Below are positions 28,647-37,539 of a stretch of DNA of 64,000 nucleotides, piece after piece. The notes under the pieces were generated by a model. That model ran no database searches. It was not told the DNA's origin and saw only the letters and a list, made by a program, of their open reading frames with translations. Position numbers and translations under genes: made by a program. Position 1 is the first letter of the stretch, and every line of letters starts with the position of its first letter. The stretch is from Candidatus Odyssella thessalonicensis L13 (GTDB lineage: Bacteria > Pseudomonadota > Alphaproteobacteria > Paracaedibacterales > Paracaedibacteraceae): NCBI RefSeq assembly GCF_000190415.1, contig NZ_AEWF01000007.1:98890-162889 (forward strand). The letters are read 5' to 3'.

Positions 28647-30065
28647 GTGAGACCGCCGATGAGACGAGACAATCTTGTTCAAGGGTATAGTCATGATCTC
28701 TATAGTTTGCAAAACTTAGGAGTAGGCGAACATATCTGCTCTCTTTATGAAAGTGAAGAGGACTTCCGATTATCGATTGTAGAGTTTATCCACGCCGGTC
28801 TAAAATCTAATAATAAAATAGTCTATGTATGTGATCATTCTACCCAGCAAAGAGTCCGACTTTACTTAGAATCAGCCAACCTTGAAACGGTAAGCCTCCT
28901 GAAAAGAGGACAACTGAATTTTATAACTATGGACGAGGCCGCTTATCAGAAGCAACCATACACGCCAGAACAAATGGTTTCAGTTTTCGAAAAGGAATGC
29001 ATTCAGGCCGAAAAGCAAGGATATGCAGCTCTAAGAGTTACAGGAGATGTTCGATGGTTTCTGAGGAAGTTTCCAGACATTGATAATCTATTTGAGTTTG
29101 AGTATCAGGTAAATACAAAAATAGCCAATCGATATAAGTATATTGGTATGTGCCAATATGATACTAAGTTTTTTTCTCCTGAATTTCTTAATAAAGTTAT
29201 AGAAATCCATCCGGTCTGCCATATATGCACAGGCATTTATCCTAATCAATTTTATCTCCCCCCTGAAATTTATAAAAGTCCTGAAAAAGAGCGTGAGATT
29301 TTCAATCAGCGGATTTACCAAATTAAGGAACGTAAAGAACGAGAAAGTACGGTGGCTGCTCTTTTTAAGAAAACTGAAGAGTTAAGAGAATTTAGTTATA
29401 TGTTGGCCCATGATTTAAAGGAGCCCATAAAAAATGCGGCAATAATGAATGATTTATTGCAAACATCTTATATTGGTCACTTCAATGAAGAAGTCAAAGC
29501 GGTATTTGCAAGAATAGGGCAAGCTTTAGATGAAGCTTTTACACGTGTTGAAGCCTTGAAAGATTTAAGTTTAGTTGCCAACCAGCGAAAAGGATTAAGT
29601 GTTTTAAAGCTTCGCGAGGTCATTCAAAATGTTATCACTTATTATGAGCAAAATATCACAGATATTCCTTGTAAGTTTGACCTTAGCATTGAAGATGATA
29701 TTTGTATAAGGGCAGACAAAGCTCATCTTAATCAGCTGTTCTCTAACTTAGTGGATAACGCTTTCAAATATCGAAATAAGGATCAGTTATTAACCGTAAG
29801 CATCTGTGCCAAAAAAGTTGTGGGGCAAGGCACTGAAATTATTGTAGCAGATAACGGGGTTGGTTTTGATGCTGCTGATAAGCAGCAGATTTTCCAACCT
29901 TTTAAACGATTAAGTCCCGCTATCTCACACCCTGGAGCTGGTATCGGCCTGACAATTTGCCAGAGGATTATGGCAAAGTACTTTGGAGAGATTTCCGCCC
30001 AAGGGCAGCGGGGAGTAGGGGCGACTTTCACTTTAAGATTCCCTGAGGATAAAGTACCTTTTTGA
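28647..30065 (+). CDS. MEDS-domain sensor histidine kinase
   Basis: 472 residues, no membrane segment, so a cytosolic sensor. Residues about 15-190 form a MEDS (DcmR-type) sensory domain: LGVGEHICSLYESEEDF, VYVCDHST, AALRVTGDVRWFL and MCQYDTKFF. A short coiled linker leads to the dimerisation domain with phospho-acceptor His255 in LAHDLKEPIKN, then the ATPase domain with N-box NLVDNAFKY, G1 DNGVGFD, F-box IFQPFKRL and G2 GAGIGLTI. All catalytic boxes are intact. Start is either GTG 28647 or ATG 28659; neither has a convincing ribosome site. The receiver gene follows after 31 bases and is the obvious partner. The stimulus is unknown. Confidence 0.92.
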   Translation: MRPPMRRDNLVQGYSHDLYSLQNLGVGEHICSLYESEEDFRLSIVEFIHAGLKSNNKIVYVCDHSTQQRVRLYLESANLETVSLLKRGQLNFITMDEAAYQKQPYTPEQMVSVFEKECIQAEKQGYAALRVTGDVRWFLRKFPDIDNLFEFEYQVNTKIANRYKYIGMCQYDTKFFSPEFLNKVIEIHPVCHICTGIYPNQFYLPPEIYKSPEKEREIFNQRIYQIKERKERESTVAALFKKTEELREFSYMLAHDLKEPIKNAAIMNDLLQTSYIGHFNEEVKAVFARIGQALDEAFTRVEALKDLSLVANQRKGLSVLKLREVIQNVITYYEQNITDIPCKFDLSIEDDICIRADKAHLNQLFSNLVDNAFKYRNKDQLLTVSICAKKVVGQGTEIIVADNGVGFDAADKQQIFQPFKRLSPAISHPGAGIGLTICQRIMAKYFGEISAQGQRGVGATFTLRFPEDKVPF

Positions 30066-30096
30066 GAATCTTATCTTTTAACTGGGAGGCATAATC

Positions 30097-30549
30097 ATGA
30101 CCAATAATCCGAATCTTCATATTGTTTATGCTGATGATAGTGATGATGATGTCTTTATTTTTAAGCACATCATTCATAACCTGCCCTTAGTCTGTTCCTT
30201 TAAAAGACTACGGGATGGAAGAGAGCTGGTCGATTATCTAACGGCAGAAGCCTCTACTATTGCGACTGAAAATGAGACTAATCCCTATGTGGTATTTCTT
30301 GATCTTAATATGCCCCGGATGAATGGTTTTAAAGTGTTAGAGGAAATGAAAGAACTGCTGCATTCCATGCTGCGTAACATTAAAATTGTCGTTATATCGT
30401 CGTCTTCACGCTCAGAGGATATCGAAAAAAGTATGCTTCTAGGCGTATCAGATTATCTCGTCAAGCTGCCATCCTATGAAAAAATGGCCAATTCTCTAAA
30501 GTATATTTTTAACCAAGTATTAGCGCAAAGACACTCTAGCAAGCTCTAA
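30097..30549 (+). CDS. Single-domain response regulator (CheY/Rcp1-like)
   Basis: 150 residues comprising only a receiver domain. Acidic pocket DDSDDD near residue 14, phospho-acceptor Asp69 in FLDLNMPRMNG, the conserved Ser in VVISSSS and Lys123 in DYLVKLP. The proline after NM, the long loop before the phospho-Asp and the SSS stretch resemble the Rcp1 type that pairs with soluble histidine kinases. GGGAGG precedes the ATG. It has no output domain, so it presumably acts by protein contact or in a phosphorelay. It forms a two-gene operon with the MEDS kinase. Confidence 0.95.
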   Translation: MTNNPNLHIVYADDSDDDVFIFKHIIHNLPLVCSFKRLRDGRELVDYLTAEASTIATENETNPYVVFLDLNMPRMNGFKVLEEMKELLHSMLRNIKIVVISSSSRSEDIEKSMLLGVSDYLVKLPSYEKMANSLKYIFNQVLAQRHSSKL

Positions 30550-30837
30550 GATCAGAGCGTAAACTTTGGCACTGATAAGCACTTGTCTGAGGTGACGTAA
30601 CCTTAAAAGCTAGGCGGTTATTGAGACTTGTTTTTCAGGCTTTTAAGCCTAATCGTCCTCGATCATTTATTTGCTCTTTCTATCCTCTTAGCCATTTTGC
30701 AAACTCCTCTAAGAGAGTCATATACCCTAAAAGTGGGAAATGCCTACCAAGCTGCTAACCAAGCTATTTGTTTTTTCTTGCCGGTTCTATTAAGGTGATC
30801 TATATAAAGCGCACTAATAGCTGTTAAGGGACCATCA

Positions 30838-31866
30838 ATGAATTTTCAAAGTGATAATGCATCAGCGGTAGCCCCTCAGGTAATGGAGGGGTTATTAGCT
30901 GTTAACCAAGAATCTGCTCCTTCCTATGGTAAAGATAGAGTAACAGATAAGGCGCGGCTTGCTTTTAATCAGGTGTTTGACCGCGACGTAGATGTGTTTT
31001 TTATGTCGACGGGATCGGCTGCGAATGGTTTATCATTAGCCAGTATCTGTCCACCTTATGGCGCCATTTTTGCCCATGAAGAGGCTCATATTATTTGTGA
31101 TGAAGCTAATGCAATAGAAGCCTTCACAGGGGGCGCAAAAATTGTGCCTATAACTGGGCGCCATGGAAAAATTGATGTTATAGAATTAGAGAGTCGCATA
31201 CGAGCCTGGAAAAATTCTCGTCCTCATGCGCCTTTGCCAGCAGCACTTTCTCTAACCCAAGTCACAGAAGCAGGAACTGTTTATAAGCCTGCAGAGATTA
31301 AGACCTTAGCAGAAGTGGCTAAGGCGCACGGTCTGGCTGTCCATATGGATGGTGCACGTTTTGCCAATGCGGTGGTCGCTCTGGGAGAAAGTCCTGCTGC
31401 TTTCACTTGGAAGGTTGGCGTCGATGTACTATCCTTTGGGGGAACTAAGAATGGTGCCTTAGCCGCTGAAGCGGTGGTGTTTTTTAACCGCAGCTTAGCT
31501 GTTCATACAGACTATTTGCATAAACGTATGGGTCAGCTATATTCAAAAATGCGCTTCTTTTCTTCCCAGTTCTTGTCCCTATTTGAGAAAGATTTATGGC
31601 TGCACCATGCCCAGGTGGCCAATCAAGCTGCCACCCAAGTTGCTGAAATTCTCCAGCGGTGTGAAGGGGTACAACTCCTTCATCCCGTTGATGCTAATGA
31701 AGTTTTTGTGACACTGCCAAGCGGTCTGGCAGCCGACCTTCGTAAAAAGGGCGTCCTGTTCTATGATTGGGGACGGCCGGGGCAAAATTATTATAGGTTC
31801 GTTACCAGCTATAATACCTCTTCTGCCTCAATTGAGCAGCTTAAAATGGCTTGCCAGCTGCAATAA
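30838..31866 (+). CDS. Low-specificity L-threonine aldolase
   Basis: PLP enzyme cleaving L-threonine/allo-threonine to glycine and acetaldehyde, cytosolic. 342 residues, family length. Motifs: FMSTGSAANGLSLA for cofactor phosphate binding, HEEAHIICDEA, VHMDGARFANA (Asp contacting the PLP nitrogen, Arg) and the Schiff-base Lys204 in SFGGTKNG. Starts MNFQSDNAS with AAGGGA upstream. Single gene. LtaE-like, but substrate stereochemistry cannot be judged from sequence. Confidence 0.95.
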   Translation: MNFQSDNASAVAPQVMEGLLAVNQESAPSYGKDRVTDKARLAFNQVFDRDVDVFFMSTGSAANGLSLASICPPYGAIFAHEEAHIICDEANAIEAFTGGAKIVPITGRHGKIDVIELESRIRAWKNSRPHAPLPAALSLTQVTEAGTVYKPAEIKTLAEVAKAHGLAVHMDGARFANAVVALGESPAAFTWKVGVDVLSFGGTKNGALAAEAVVFFNRSLAVHTDYLHKRMGQLYSKMRFFSSQFLSLFEKDLWLHHAQVANQAATQVAEILQRCEGVQLLHPVDANEVFVTLPSGLAADLRKKGVLFYDWGRPGQNYYRFVTSYNTSSASIEQLKMACQLQ

Positions 31867-32069
31867 TCTAGTGTGCTCAATGAATTTCTTGAAGCCTCGC
31901 TGTTGGAAGCGGGGGATATAATTAATATTCTGTAGGAGAGTTGGTTTCTCCCTAACAGTAGGGCTCTGGTGAGTCGAGACAACTGTTAAGGAGAGGAGTT
32001 TAATTGTCCATTGCTAGGTCATTACCTGACAGATTTCTGTCCAGTCGTAATCAATGGTTATGAACTATA

Positions 32070-32411
32070 CTAGCGGTATTGTCCCATTTCGACGCGGGCG
32101 AAAGAATCAGGACGCAAATCATTGTCATTGGGTGAGCTATCCCAGTGAAAGGTAATTGTAGCATTGCATCCAGGCTTATGAGTAACTTCAAAATTGTAAC
32201 GCGGCGCTTCGCTAGCGGTGCCAATATGTTGCCATTTCGCCTCACTGGTGGAAACGTATTTGATATTTCTAATGCAGCTGCGATTTCCGGCAATGTCCCA
32301 GCCCGGTTGGTGTCCGCCCCAAGCTTTGATTTTTAGGGTGGTTACGATATCTTCTTTTGCGCCGGCTAGGCTGGTTAATAGGACCAAGGCTAAAGCGGTG
32401 AACTTCTTCAT
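32070..32411 (-). CDS. Small exported protein of unknown function
   Basis: 113 residues from the ATG at 32411, which has GGAG eight bases upstream; a longer in-frame start at 32441 has no such site. Signal peptide MKKFTALALVLLTSLAGA. The mature ~95 residues contain two Cys (RSCIRN and PGCNATITFHW), likely a disulfide, and alternate polar/hydrophobic residues as in a small beta-sandwich. I recognise no family. It is isolated between two intergenic stretches. Confidence 0.7.
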   Translation of the reverse strand: MKKFTALALVLLTSLAGAKEDIVTTLKIKAWGGHQPGWDIAGNRSCIRNIKYVSTSEAKWQHIGTASEAPRYNFEVTHKPGCNATITFHWDSSPNDNDLRPDSFARVEMGQYR

Positions 32412-32679
32412 CCTGAATTCTCCACAATAATTGATAATCAAGCTCCAAGCTAGCAGATATGCGTAAATAAAGTGTAAATCTAAGGAATAAATATTTTGCA
32501 GTTTAAAGTCACCCTTAAAAATTTTAGGGTGCCGGCTAAAGGGGAGCTTTAGAGGGTTATATTCTTTGGGAATGTTGGATGCAATAGAGGGAGCCAGAAA
32601 AGGTATATTCGGGTTATCTTTGCCTCACTCAGCCTAACCCATAATTTTGGCGAGAGAGTGAGGTCATTTGGATGTCTCT

Positions 32680-33054
32680 CTAGGAACCTAAGGGAGCCTC
32701 ATAGCCCTCAAATTCCTTTAGCGCAGTTTTAGCGCATTTGGCGATTTCATGCCAGTGCGAGTCTTTAAGGACATCTCTTGGATCCATTTCAGGCGGTGCT
32801 ACATCAGAATATTGTCTCAACAAGTTTCTTAGCTGCCATAGCTTATCAATTTGTTGCTGAGTTAGCCCATATTTTTGATCTATGTGCTCCAGAAAGTAAT
32901 TAATAGCTCTAACATTAAAGAAGCTGCACATGCTCTCTTCCCAGCAATCCACTATGCCAGGGATAGCCCCTTCTATCCATACCTTATGCTACCAATCTAG
33001 ATCTGAAAAAGCTCGGCTATCATCAATTAAGTTTTCCATATAAGCTTTACGCAT
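32680..33054 (-). pseudogene. Small hypothetical gene interrupted by an in-frame amber codon
   Basis: From an ATG at 33054 the frame reads MRKAYMENLIDDSRAF..DLDW, then TAG at 32986-32988, then continues in the same frame through KVWIEGAIPGIVDCWEESM to a stop at 32680. Both halves have protein-like composition and no frameshift is needed, so a single nonsense change is the simplest reading. About 124 residues if read through. No domain recognised; the C-terminal part is helical with Trp/Cys. The downstream half alone has only a GTG (32952) start without a ribosome site. Confidence 0.55.
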
Positions 33055-33171
33055 GTCATAGGTCACATCATTATCAATCCTATTTTAATCCTTAAAAAAT
33101 GTTGGTAGTAAAAGGGTAATCTTTGGCGGCTATAAAATCTAAGAGAAGAAGATAGCTGAGGACTGCTTATA

Positions 33172-33196
33172 AAAAAACCCTGCATTAGCAGGGTCA
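33172..33196 (-). terminator. Rho-independent terminator of rpmB
   Basis: Minus-strand ACCCTGC/GCAGGGT stem with a four-base loop followed by seven T's, 24 bases after the stop. Confidence 0.95.
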
Positions 33197-33219
33197 AAAC
33201 TTAAAGTGAGATGAGAAAA

Positions 33220-33510
33220 CTATTTGCGATTTTCTACAGTCTTAGAAATAATTTTTTTCAGTTTTGCAACTTTTGGATCTAAATTGACTGAGCTTACTTT
33301 TAATAGATAAGCGTCTAATCCGCCATGATGCTCAATTGTGCGGATGGCATTGGTAGAAAGACGCATGCTAACTGCTCTTCCTAATGCTTCGGACATTAAG
33401 CTGACATTTTGAAGGTTAGGCAAAAAGCGACGACGGGTCTTATTGTTGGCATGGCTAACATTATTGCCAGATAGAACACCTTTTTTAGAAATTGCACAAC
33501 GACGTGCCAT
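33220..33510 (-). CDS. rpmB: 50S ribosomal protein L28
   Basis: 96 residues beginning MARRCAISKKGVLSGNNVSH, the standard L28 opening; the ATG at 33510 has GGGAG upstream, whereas the frame extends five codons further without support. NKTRRRFLPNLQ and VSMRLSTNAIRTIEHHGGL are diagnostic. Large-subunit component. It lies 47 bases after meaB on the same strand and ends at a strong terminator. Confidence 0.98.
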   Translation of the reverse strand: MARRCAISKKGVLSGNNVSHANNKTRRRFLPNLQNVSLMSEALGRAVSMRLSTNAIRTIEHHGGLDAYLLKVSSVNLDPKVAKLKKIISKTVENRK

Positions 33511-33557
33511 GGTCTTTACTCCCATATAAATAACTTGCTCAATTAATACTATAAAAT

Positions 33558-34487
33558 TTATTGCGGCGTCAATAAATTCTTTAATTTTTCATTGAAAATT
33601 TTTGCTTTTATGCGTGTGGGTAAACATTGGCTCTCAACTTCATGATAAAAGTGGGCGATCGCGGGAATAGCCATTAACTTCTGCAGCAACTCTGACTCTA
33701 ATCTGCGTTTTAAAAGGGTGAGGGCTTGGTCATGGCTAACGGGACCGCGCGGGCAGCCATTGACAGCAGCAAGAATTTCCTCAAAGTTGGTGGCCTCGAG
33801 GGCCGAGGTAAGGATAACTTTTTTATTGAGGCCTGTTAATGCTAACTGGTAATCATCAGCGGTCGCGCGAGCAATCTCTTTAGTGTCGCCATCATATTTG
33901 TTAACAATAAGGAGATCAACAAATTCTAGGTTGCCCTTTTTAATGCCTTGGAGCTCATCACCGGCACCAGGGGCGATGAGCATCATTACAATATTGCTCA
34001 TCAGCGAGGCATCAATTTCGCTTTGTCCAACGCCAACAGTCTCAATAAAAATATACTCAAAGCCTGCGGCCTGTAATATATAGATTACATCTTCAGTTTT
34101 CGCTGATACCCCGCCCAGACGCCCGGCCCCAGAAGGGCTAGGACGAATGAACACATTAGGATGCTGAGCCAATTTAGACATGCGGGTTTTGTCGCCCAAA
34201 ATAGCCCCGCCGGATAGCGGCGAGGTGGGATCAATGGTCAAAATGGCGATAAGATGACCGAGATTTGCTAGCTTTTGCCCGAAAGCATCAATAAAAGTGG
34301 ATTTGCCGGCCCCAGGTGCCCCCGTGATCGCAATAACAGGTGCTGGAGCTTGACTTGGCATTTTACCTAGCTCAGTTATTAAAGCATCTGCAGCAGGTTG
34401 ATCTTTCTCAGCGGTGGATTCTATGAGTGATATAGCTTTGGCCAGGGTGCGACGATTTGATAAGTCCCATTTTTCCACAGTATTCAT
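33558..34487 (-). CDS. meaB: MeaB/ArgK family G3E GTPase (methylmalonyl-CoA mutase chaperone)
   Basis: 309 residues. Walker A GAPGAGKST at residues 56-64, DPTSPLSGGAILGDKTRM, switch region ETVGVGQSE and base-specificity NKYDGD. The family delivers and protects adenosylcobalamin for methylmalonyl-CoA mutase in propionate metabolism. No mutase gene is in the window, so the partner must lie elsewhere or be absent. AAGAGG precedes the start. Possible co-transcription with rpmB. Confidence 0.93.
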   Translation of the reverse strand: MNTVEKWDLSNRRTLAKAISLIESTAEKDQPAADALITELGKMPSQAPAPVIAITGAPGAGKSTFIDAFGQKLANLGHLIAILTIDPTSPLSGGAILGDKTRMSKLAQHPNVFIRPSPSGAGRLGGVSAKTEDVIYILQAAGFEYIFIETVGVGQSEIDASLMSNIVMMLIAPGAGDELQGIKKGNLEFVDLLIVNKYDGDTKEIARATADDYQLALTGLNKKVILTSALEATNFEEILAAVNGCPRGPVSHDQALTLLKRRLESELLQKLMAIPAIAHFYHEVESQCLPTRIKAKIFNEKLKNLLTPQ

Positions 34488-34817
34488 ACCATACCTCTTA
34501 GAGTTCGCATTCTTGAGCGGCCTTTTATGGAGATCTGTTTATAGGATAACGTTAAATGGATAGTAGCGTATATTGTAAAATAGGATTTTCTGTTAGTTAT
34601 TAAGTTAATCATTACAGGTCCTCCCATTTCGTTAAAGATAAGCATTAAGTTTGAGGGAAACCTAGTGATTTAATCAAAAAACCTAGCTTTAAAAACTCGA
34701 AGGTTGCCAGGGTAATTGTGAATAATTAACCTGGCGCAGTTATAAGAGTGAGAGGGCAAGACTGACAAACCAGCACAAATAGTCTTATCTTCCTGTAATA
34801 TGGAGAAATATTAGGCT
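34488..34817. other. Intergenic region without a recognised feature
   Basis: AT-rich; no open frame with a ribosome site, no clear hairpin with a T-run. Confidence 0.4.
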
Positions 34818-35963
34818 TTAACCATAATGATATCCAACTTTATGATACTGGTCCGGAAAAAGGGTTGGCATAGCGTTGGTAAGCCATTGATAATATCGTG
34901 TTGTATAGTCTGTTTGACACCATGCCTTTATTATTAATTGTCCTCGCTGCCATTCTCCGCTCTCAACTGTTCGGCAATGAGTTGCTCCATAGAGGAGGCG
35001 ATCCTTAACAGTAGCTACTAGGTCTTGTTTAAATCCAACTTTTTCAAAAATACGCGCCGAGTAACTATTGCGACAATCAACAGTTAGGTGATCGGTAAGG
35101 CGGCTAAGATGTTCTTCAGCAAAATCGGCGAGATAGCGGGCCAGTGCATAGCCATGGCCGCGGCCGCGCCAGCGACTGTCAACATTAATGGAGATAATGT
35201 GGAGGATTTTTTTCGGAAAATCGATCTGATAATATATAGATCCAATTGCCCAGTTAGGGGCGGCGATTGTGTATGCTTGATCTAAATCTTCCACTATTTT
35301 AGGATTATGCCCAGGATAGAGAACCGCGCATCCGGACATGCTTCCCTTGCCAACAGAGAAAGAATGTCTAAGAAGGAAATTCTTGTGACATTGATTGCTG
35401 ATGTTTTTAATATAGTTTGCAGCCTCTTCTCTAAAATTATCGTCAATAATATCGACCCATTCGCCTCTGTCTGCAAACCAATCTATCCATTCCTGGATAT
35501 CTTGTTCTGTTTTAGATTGCTCCTCGCGCCACTCATTAACTTGCTTTCTTCTCATGCGAATCTTTGCCGCTTGGGCGGAGGAAGTTCTTGGAGCGCATTC
35601 ATTCTTAATATAATAAATATAGCGCTGACAGTCGTTATCACTTAACTCGGTCTCGATCTCAAACTTCCCCAATGAAACGCGTGAAAGAAGATTTAAGAAC
35701 CTTGGTGGCTCTATATAACGAGTAAGATCAATATAGAACCACCTAGTATCACCGGGAGGCGATTCACAGATAAACTTGCGTTTTCGATAGATTTTAGTAT
35801 CATTTTTAAAAGCTTTGTCTACTGCCTCAGACTCTTTACCTTTTTGATGTAATCTTTGGGCCTCTTTGTTAGCCACAGTTACTGGGCTTTCAGGTTCAGT
35901 CGCTGAAATTTTATACACTAAACAACTGACTAAAAGGCTATATACTATTCGATTTATATGCAT
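34818..35963 (-). CDS. Exported GNAT-family N-acetyltransferase-like protein
   Basis: 381 residues. Signal peptide MHINRIVYSLLVSCLVYKISA. Residues about 35-225 are charged and helical with a tyrosine- and tryptophan-rich segment, unrecognised. Residues about 235-325 are GNAT-like: a strand IGSIYYQIDFPKKILHIISINV, the acetyl-CoA pyrophosphate loop RWRGRGHGYA (R/Q-x-x-G-x-G/A), and CRNSYSARIFEKVGFKQ, the usual Asn...A..F/YEK.GF motif. Acetyl-CoA is cytosolic, so an exported GNAT probably acts inside a host cell, like known bacterial acetyltransferase effectors; this is inference. Isolated gene next to an F-box gene. Confidence 0.82.
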   Translation of the reverse strand: MHINRIVYSLLVSCLVYKISATEPESPVTVANKEAQRLHQKGKESEAVDKAFKNDTKIYRKRKFICESPPGDTRWFYIDLTRYIEPPRFLNLLSRVSLGKFEIETELSDNDCQRYIYYIKNECAPRTSSAQAAKIRMRRKQVNEWREEQSKTEQDIQEWIDWFADRGEWVDIIDDNFREEAANYIKNISNQCHKNFLLRHSFSVGKGSMSGCAVLYPGHNPKIVEDLDQAYTIAAPNWAIGSIYYQIDFPKKILHIISINVDSRWRGRGHGYALARYLADFAEEHLSRLTDHLTVDCRNSYSARIFEKVGFKQDLVATVKDRLLYGATHCRTVESGEWQRGQLIIKAWCQTDYTTRYYQWLTNAMPTLFPDQYHKVGYHYG

Positions 35964-36516
35964 GCAAGTTTTCTTTCGTTGAGAAGTTAGGATAGTTTTT
36001 AATTTGGAGGTTTCTTAGTTTTTATTAGTTAAACCTCTATCTTTTCAAAGAGAATCTTATAAATTCTATCTTTGCACTGTCAAGGATGATTAAACGACTA
36101 GAATTACTGTGTACTTAGTCATAAGGTAGGGCGTAACCGTCGTCTAGAATATATGGAAAATATTATCACGGTTTAACATTTTAAAATTGCTTAGCTTGAG
36201 GGTTGGAAACAAATTAAATTTATGGGCCTTAAGCCCTTTCTTTAAAATAAATTGTAAAAAATAATAATGTAGTCCCTGATTTTAACTCTATACCCCCCTG
36301 ACGTAATTTTTTTATTTTAGTCTTGCAGAACATTTTTATAGATGAATATATGAAATCAAATTATTAAGGAATAGAAAATAAAAACTTAACTCTAAGATTC
36401 CCCTTGATCTTAGCCCCTCGATATCAGGACTCAGCCGCAGCTTGGAGAGGACTATTGACTGTTCTGGTTAATAGGACGAGAAGAGGTTATATATCTTCTT
36501 TAAAGGTTTAGTCTTT
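35964..36516. other. AT-rich spacer between two effector-like genes
   Basis: Contains only long A/T runs; I see no coding frame, RNA gene or convincing terminator. Confidence 0.45.
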
Positions 36517-37385
36517 TCATTCATCCCTTTTGCCGTTATCGCTTGGATTTTTGCTCTGTTTCTTAAGTGAGGAATTGGGTATTATATTGCGATTAATCCT
36601 ACATAATCTTAGGTGCGGAAACGCTTGCACGATATCTGCTGCAGAAAGTGGCGGCATGAAAAATAAATGCAGTTCTTCTAGTTGAGTCAGAGAGCTGCTC
36701 AGTTGAGATAAATCCTGCTTTGTTATCTTATCAAGGGAGGAAAGGTGGAGCGCTTTAAACTGCGAACAGTCACGCAGGCCCATTAAATCCGCGGCAGTAA
36801 TATTTTCGGGTCGTCCTTCACTGTTGCCCAGATGCAATTCATTCAAGTTAAGCAGACGACTTAGAGAGGAAAGCGAAGCGCCCATGGATTTAACCTCATC
36901 GAAATTCAACCATGTTAGGTCTAGCTTTTGAAGGGAAAGGGGTAGCTTTTCAATAAGCTGTGTAAAAGGGGGACAGCCCTTACTCATCTTGCCGTTGCGA
37001 AGTTGAACAGAGGTTATGGAGAAAATATCGGGATGAATGGCTTCCTCAGAAAGGGTAACATTAATATCTTTCCAAAGCTCTGGGTCATAAGAATACATGT
37101 TTAATAATTTACAACTCTGCGAAATAGAATATAATTCTTTGGGGCCGACATGGGTTAGTATATAAATGGTAACTTCGGACGGTAACCGTTTAAATGAGCC
37201 TAAATTCTCCTGCTCATTTGCCAGTGTAGAGTTACTAGAGCTGTTAACTACAGAATTAATGTGGGCTATATTAGTGTTGCGAGTAGGGGAAGCAGTTTCT
37301 TGAGGAGACAAGGGGGCTCACCAGTATGCCCATTGCAGTTTAGCAGAAGAGTAAAGAAACCAATTAAGCTGAACGACTTATTCAT
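36517..37385 (-). pseudogene. Exported F-box/LRR protein, signal peptide separated by a one-base frameshift
   Basis: A start at 37385 with a perfect AAGGAGG-type site encodes MNKSFSLIGFFTLLLNCNG, a signal peptide, but that frame closes soon after. The body frame (from a TTG at 37311) has no ribosome site. Adding one base to the run of five C's on the coding strand at 37312-37316 joins them. The body carries an F-box at its residues 40-85 (FKRLPSEVTIYILTHVGPKEL...YDPELW) and LRR units after it (LQKLDLTWLNFDEV, LNELHLGNSEG, FKALHLSSLDKI, LEELHLFFMPPLS). F-box proteins recruit targets to host SCF ubiquitin ligases via Skp1. Either broken in this strain, phase-variable at the C run, or a sequencing error. 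Confidence 0.75.
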
Positions 37386-37539
37386 ATTTAAATCCTCCTT
37401 AAGATGGAAAATTATCTTAAGCGATTACTTAGGGAAATAAGAAAAACATAAGGTTTTTCTCTAACACGTTTTTTTAATGCCGTGAAGCCTTATGGTAGCG
37501 AGAGATAAGGGAGGAAGAGGGTAATTTTAACTGCAACTC

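Noticed and set aside
32051..32293. 80-residue minus-strand frame overlapping the small exported protein
   Set aside because: Different frame over a gene that has a signal peptide and ribosome site; composition not protein-like.
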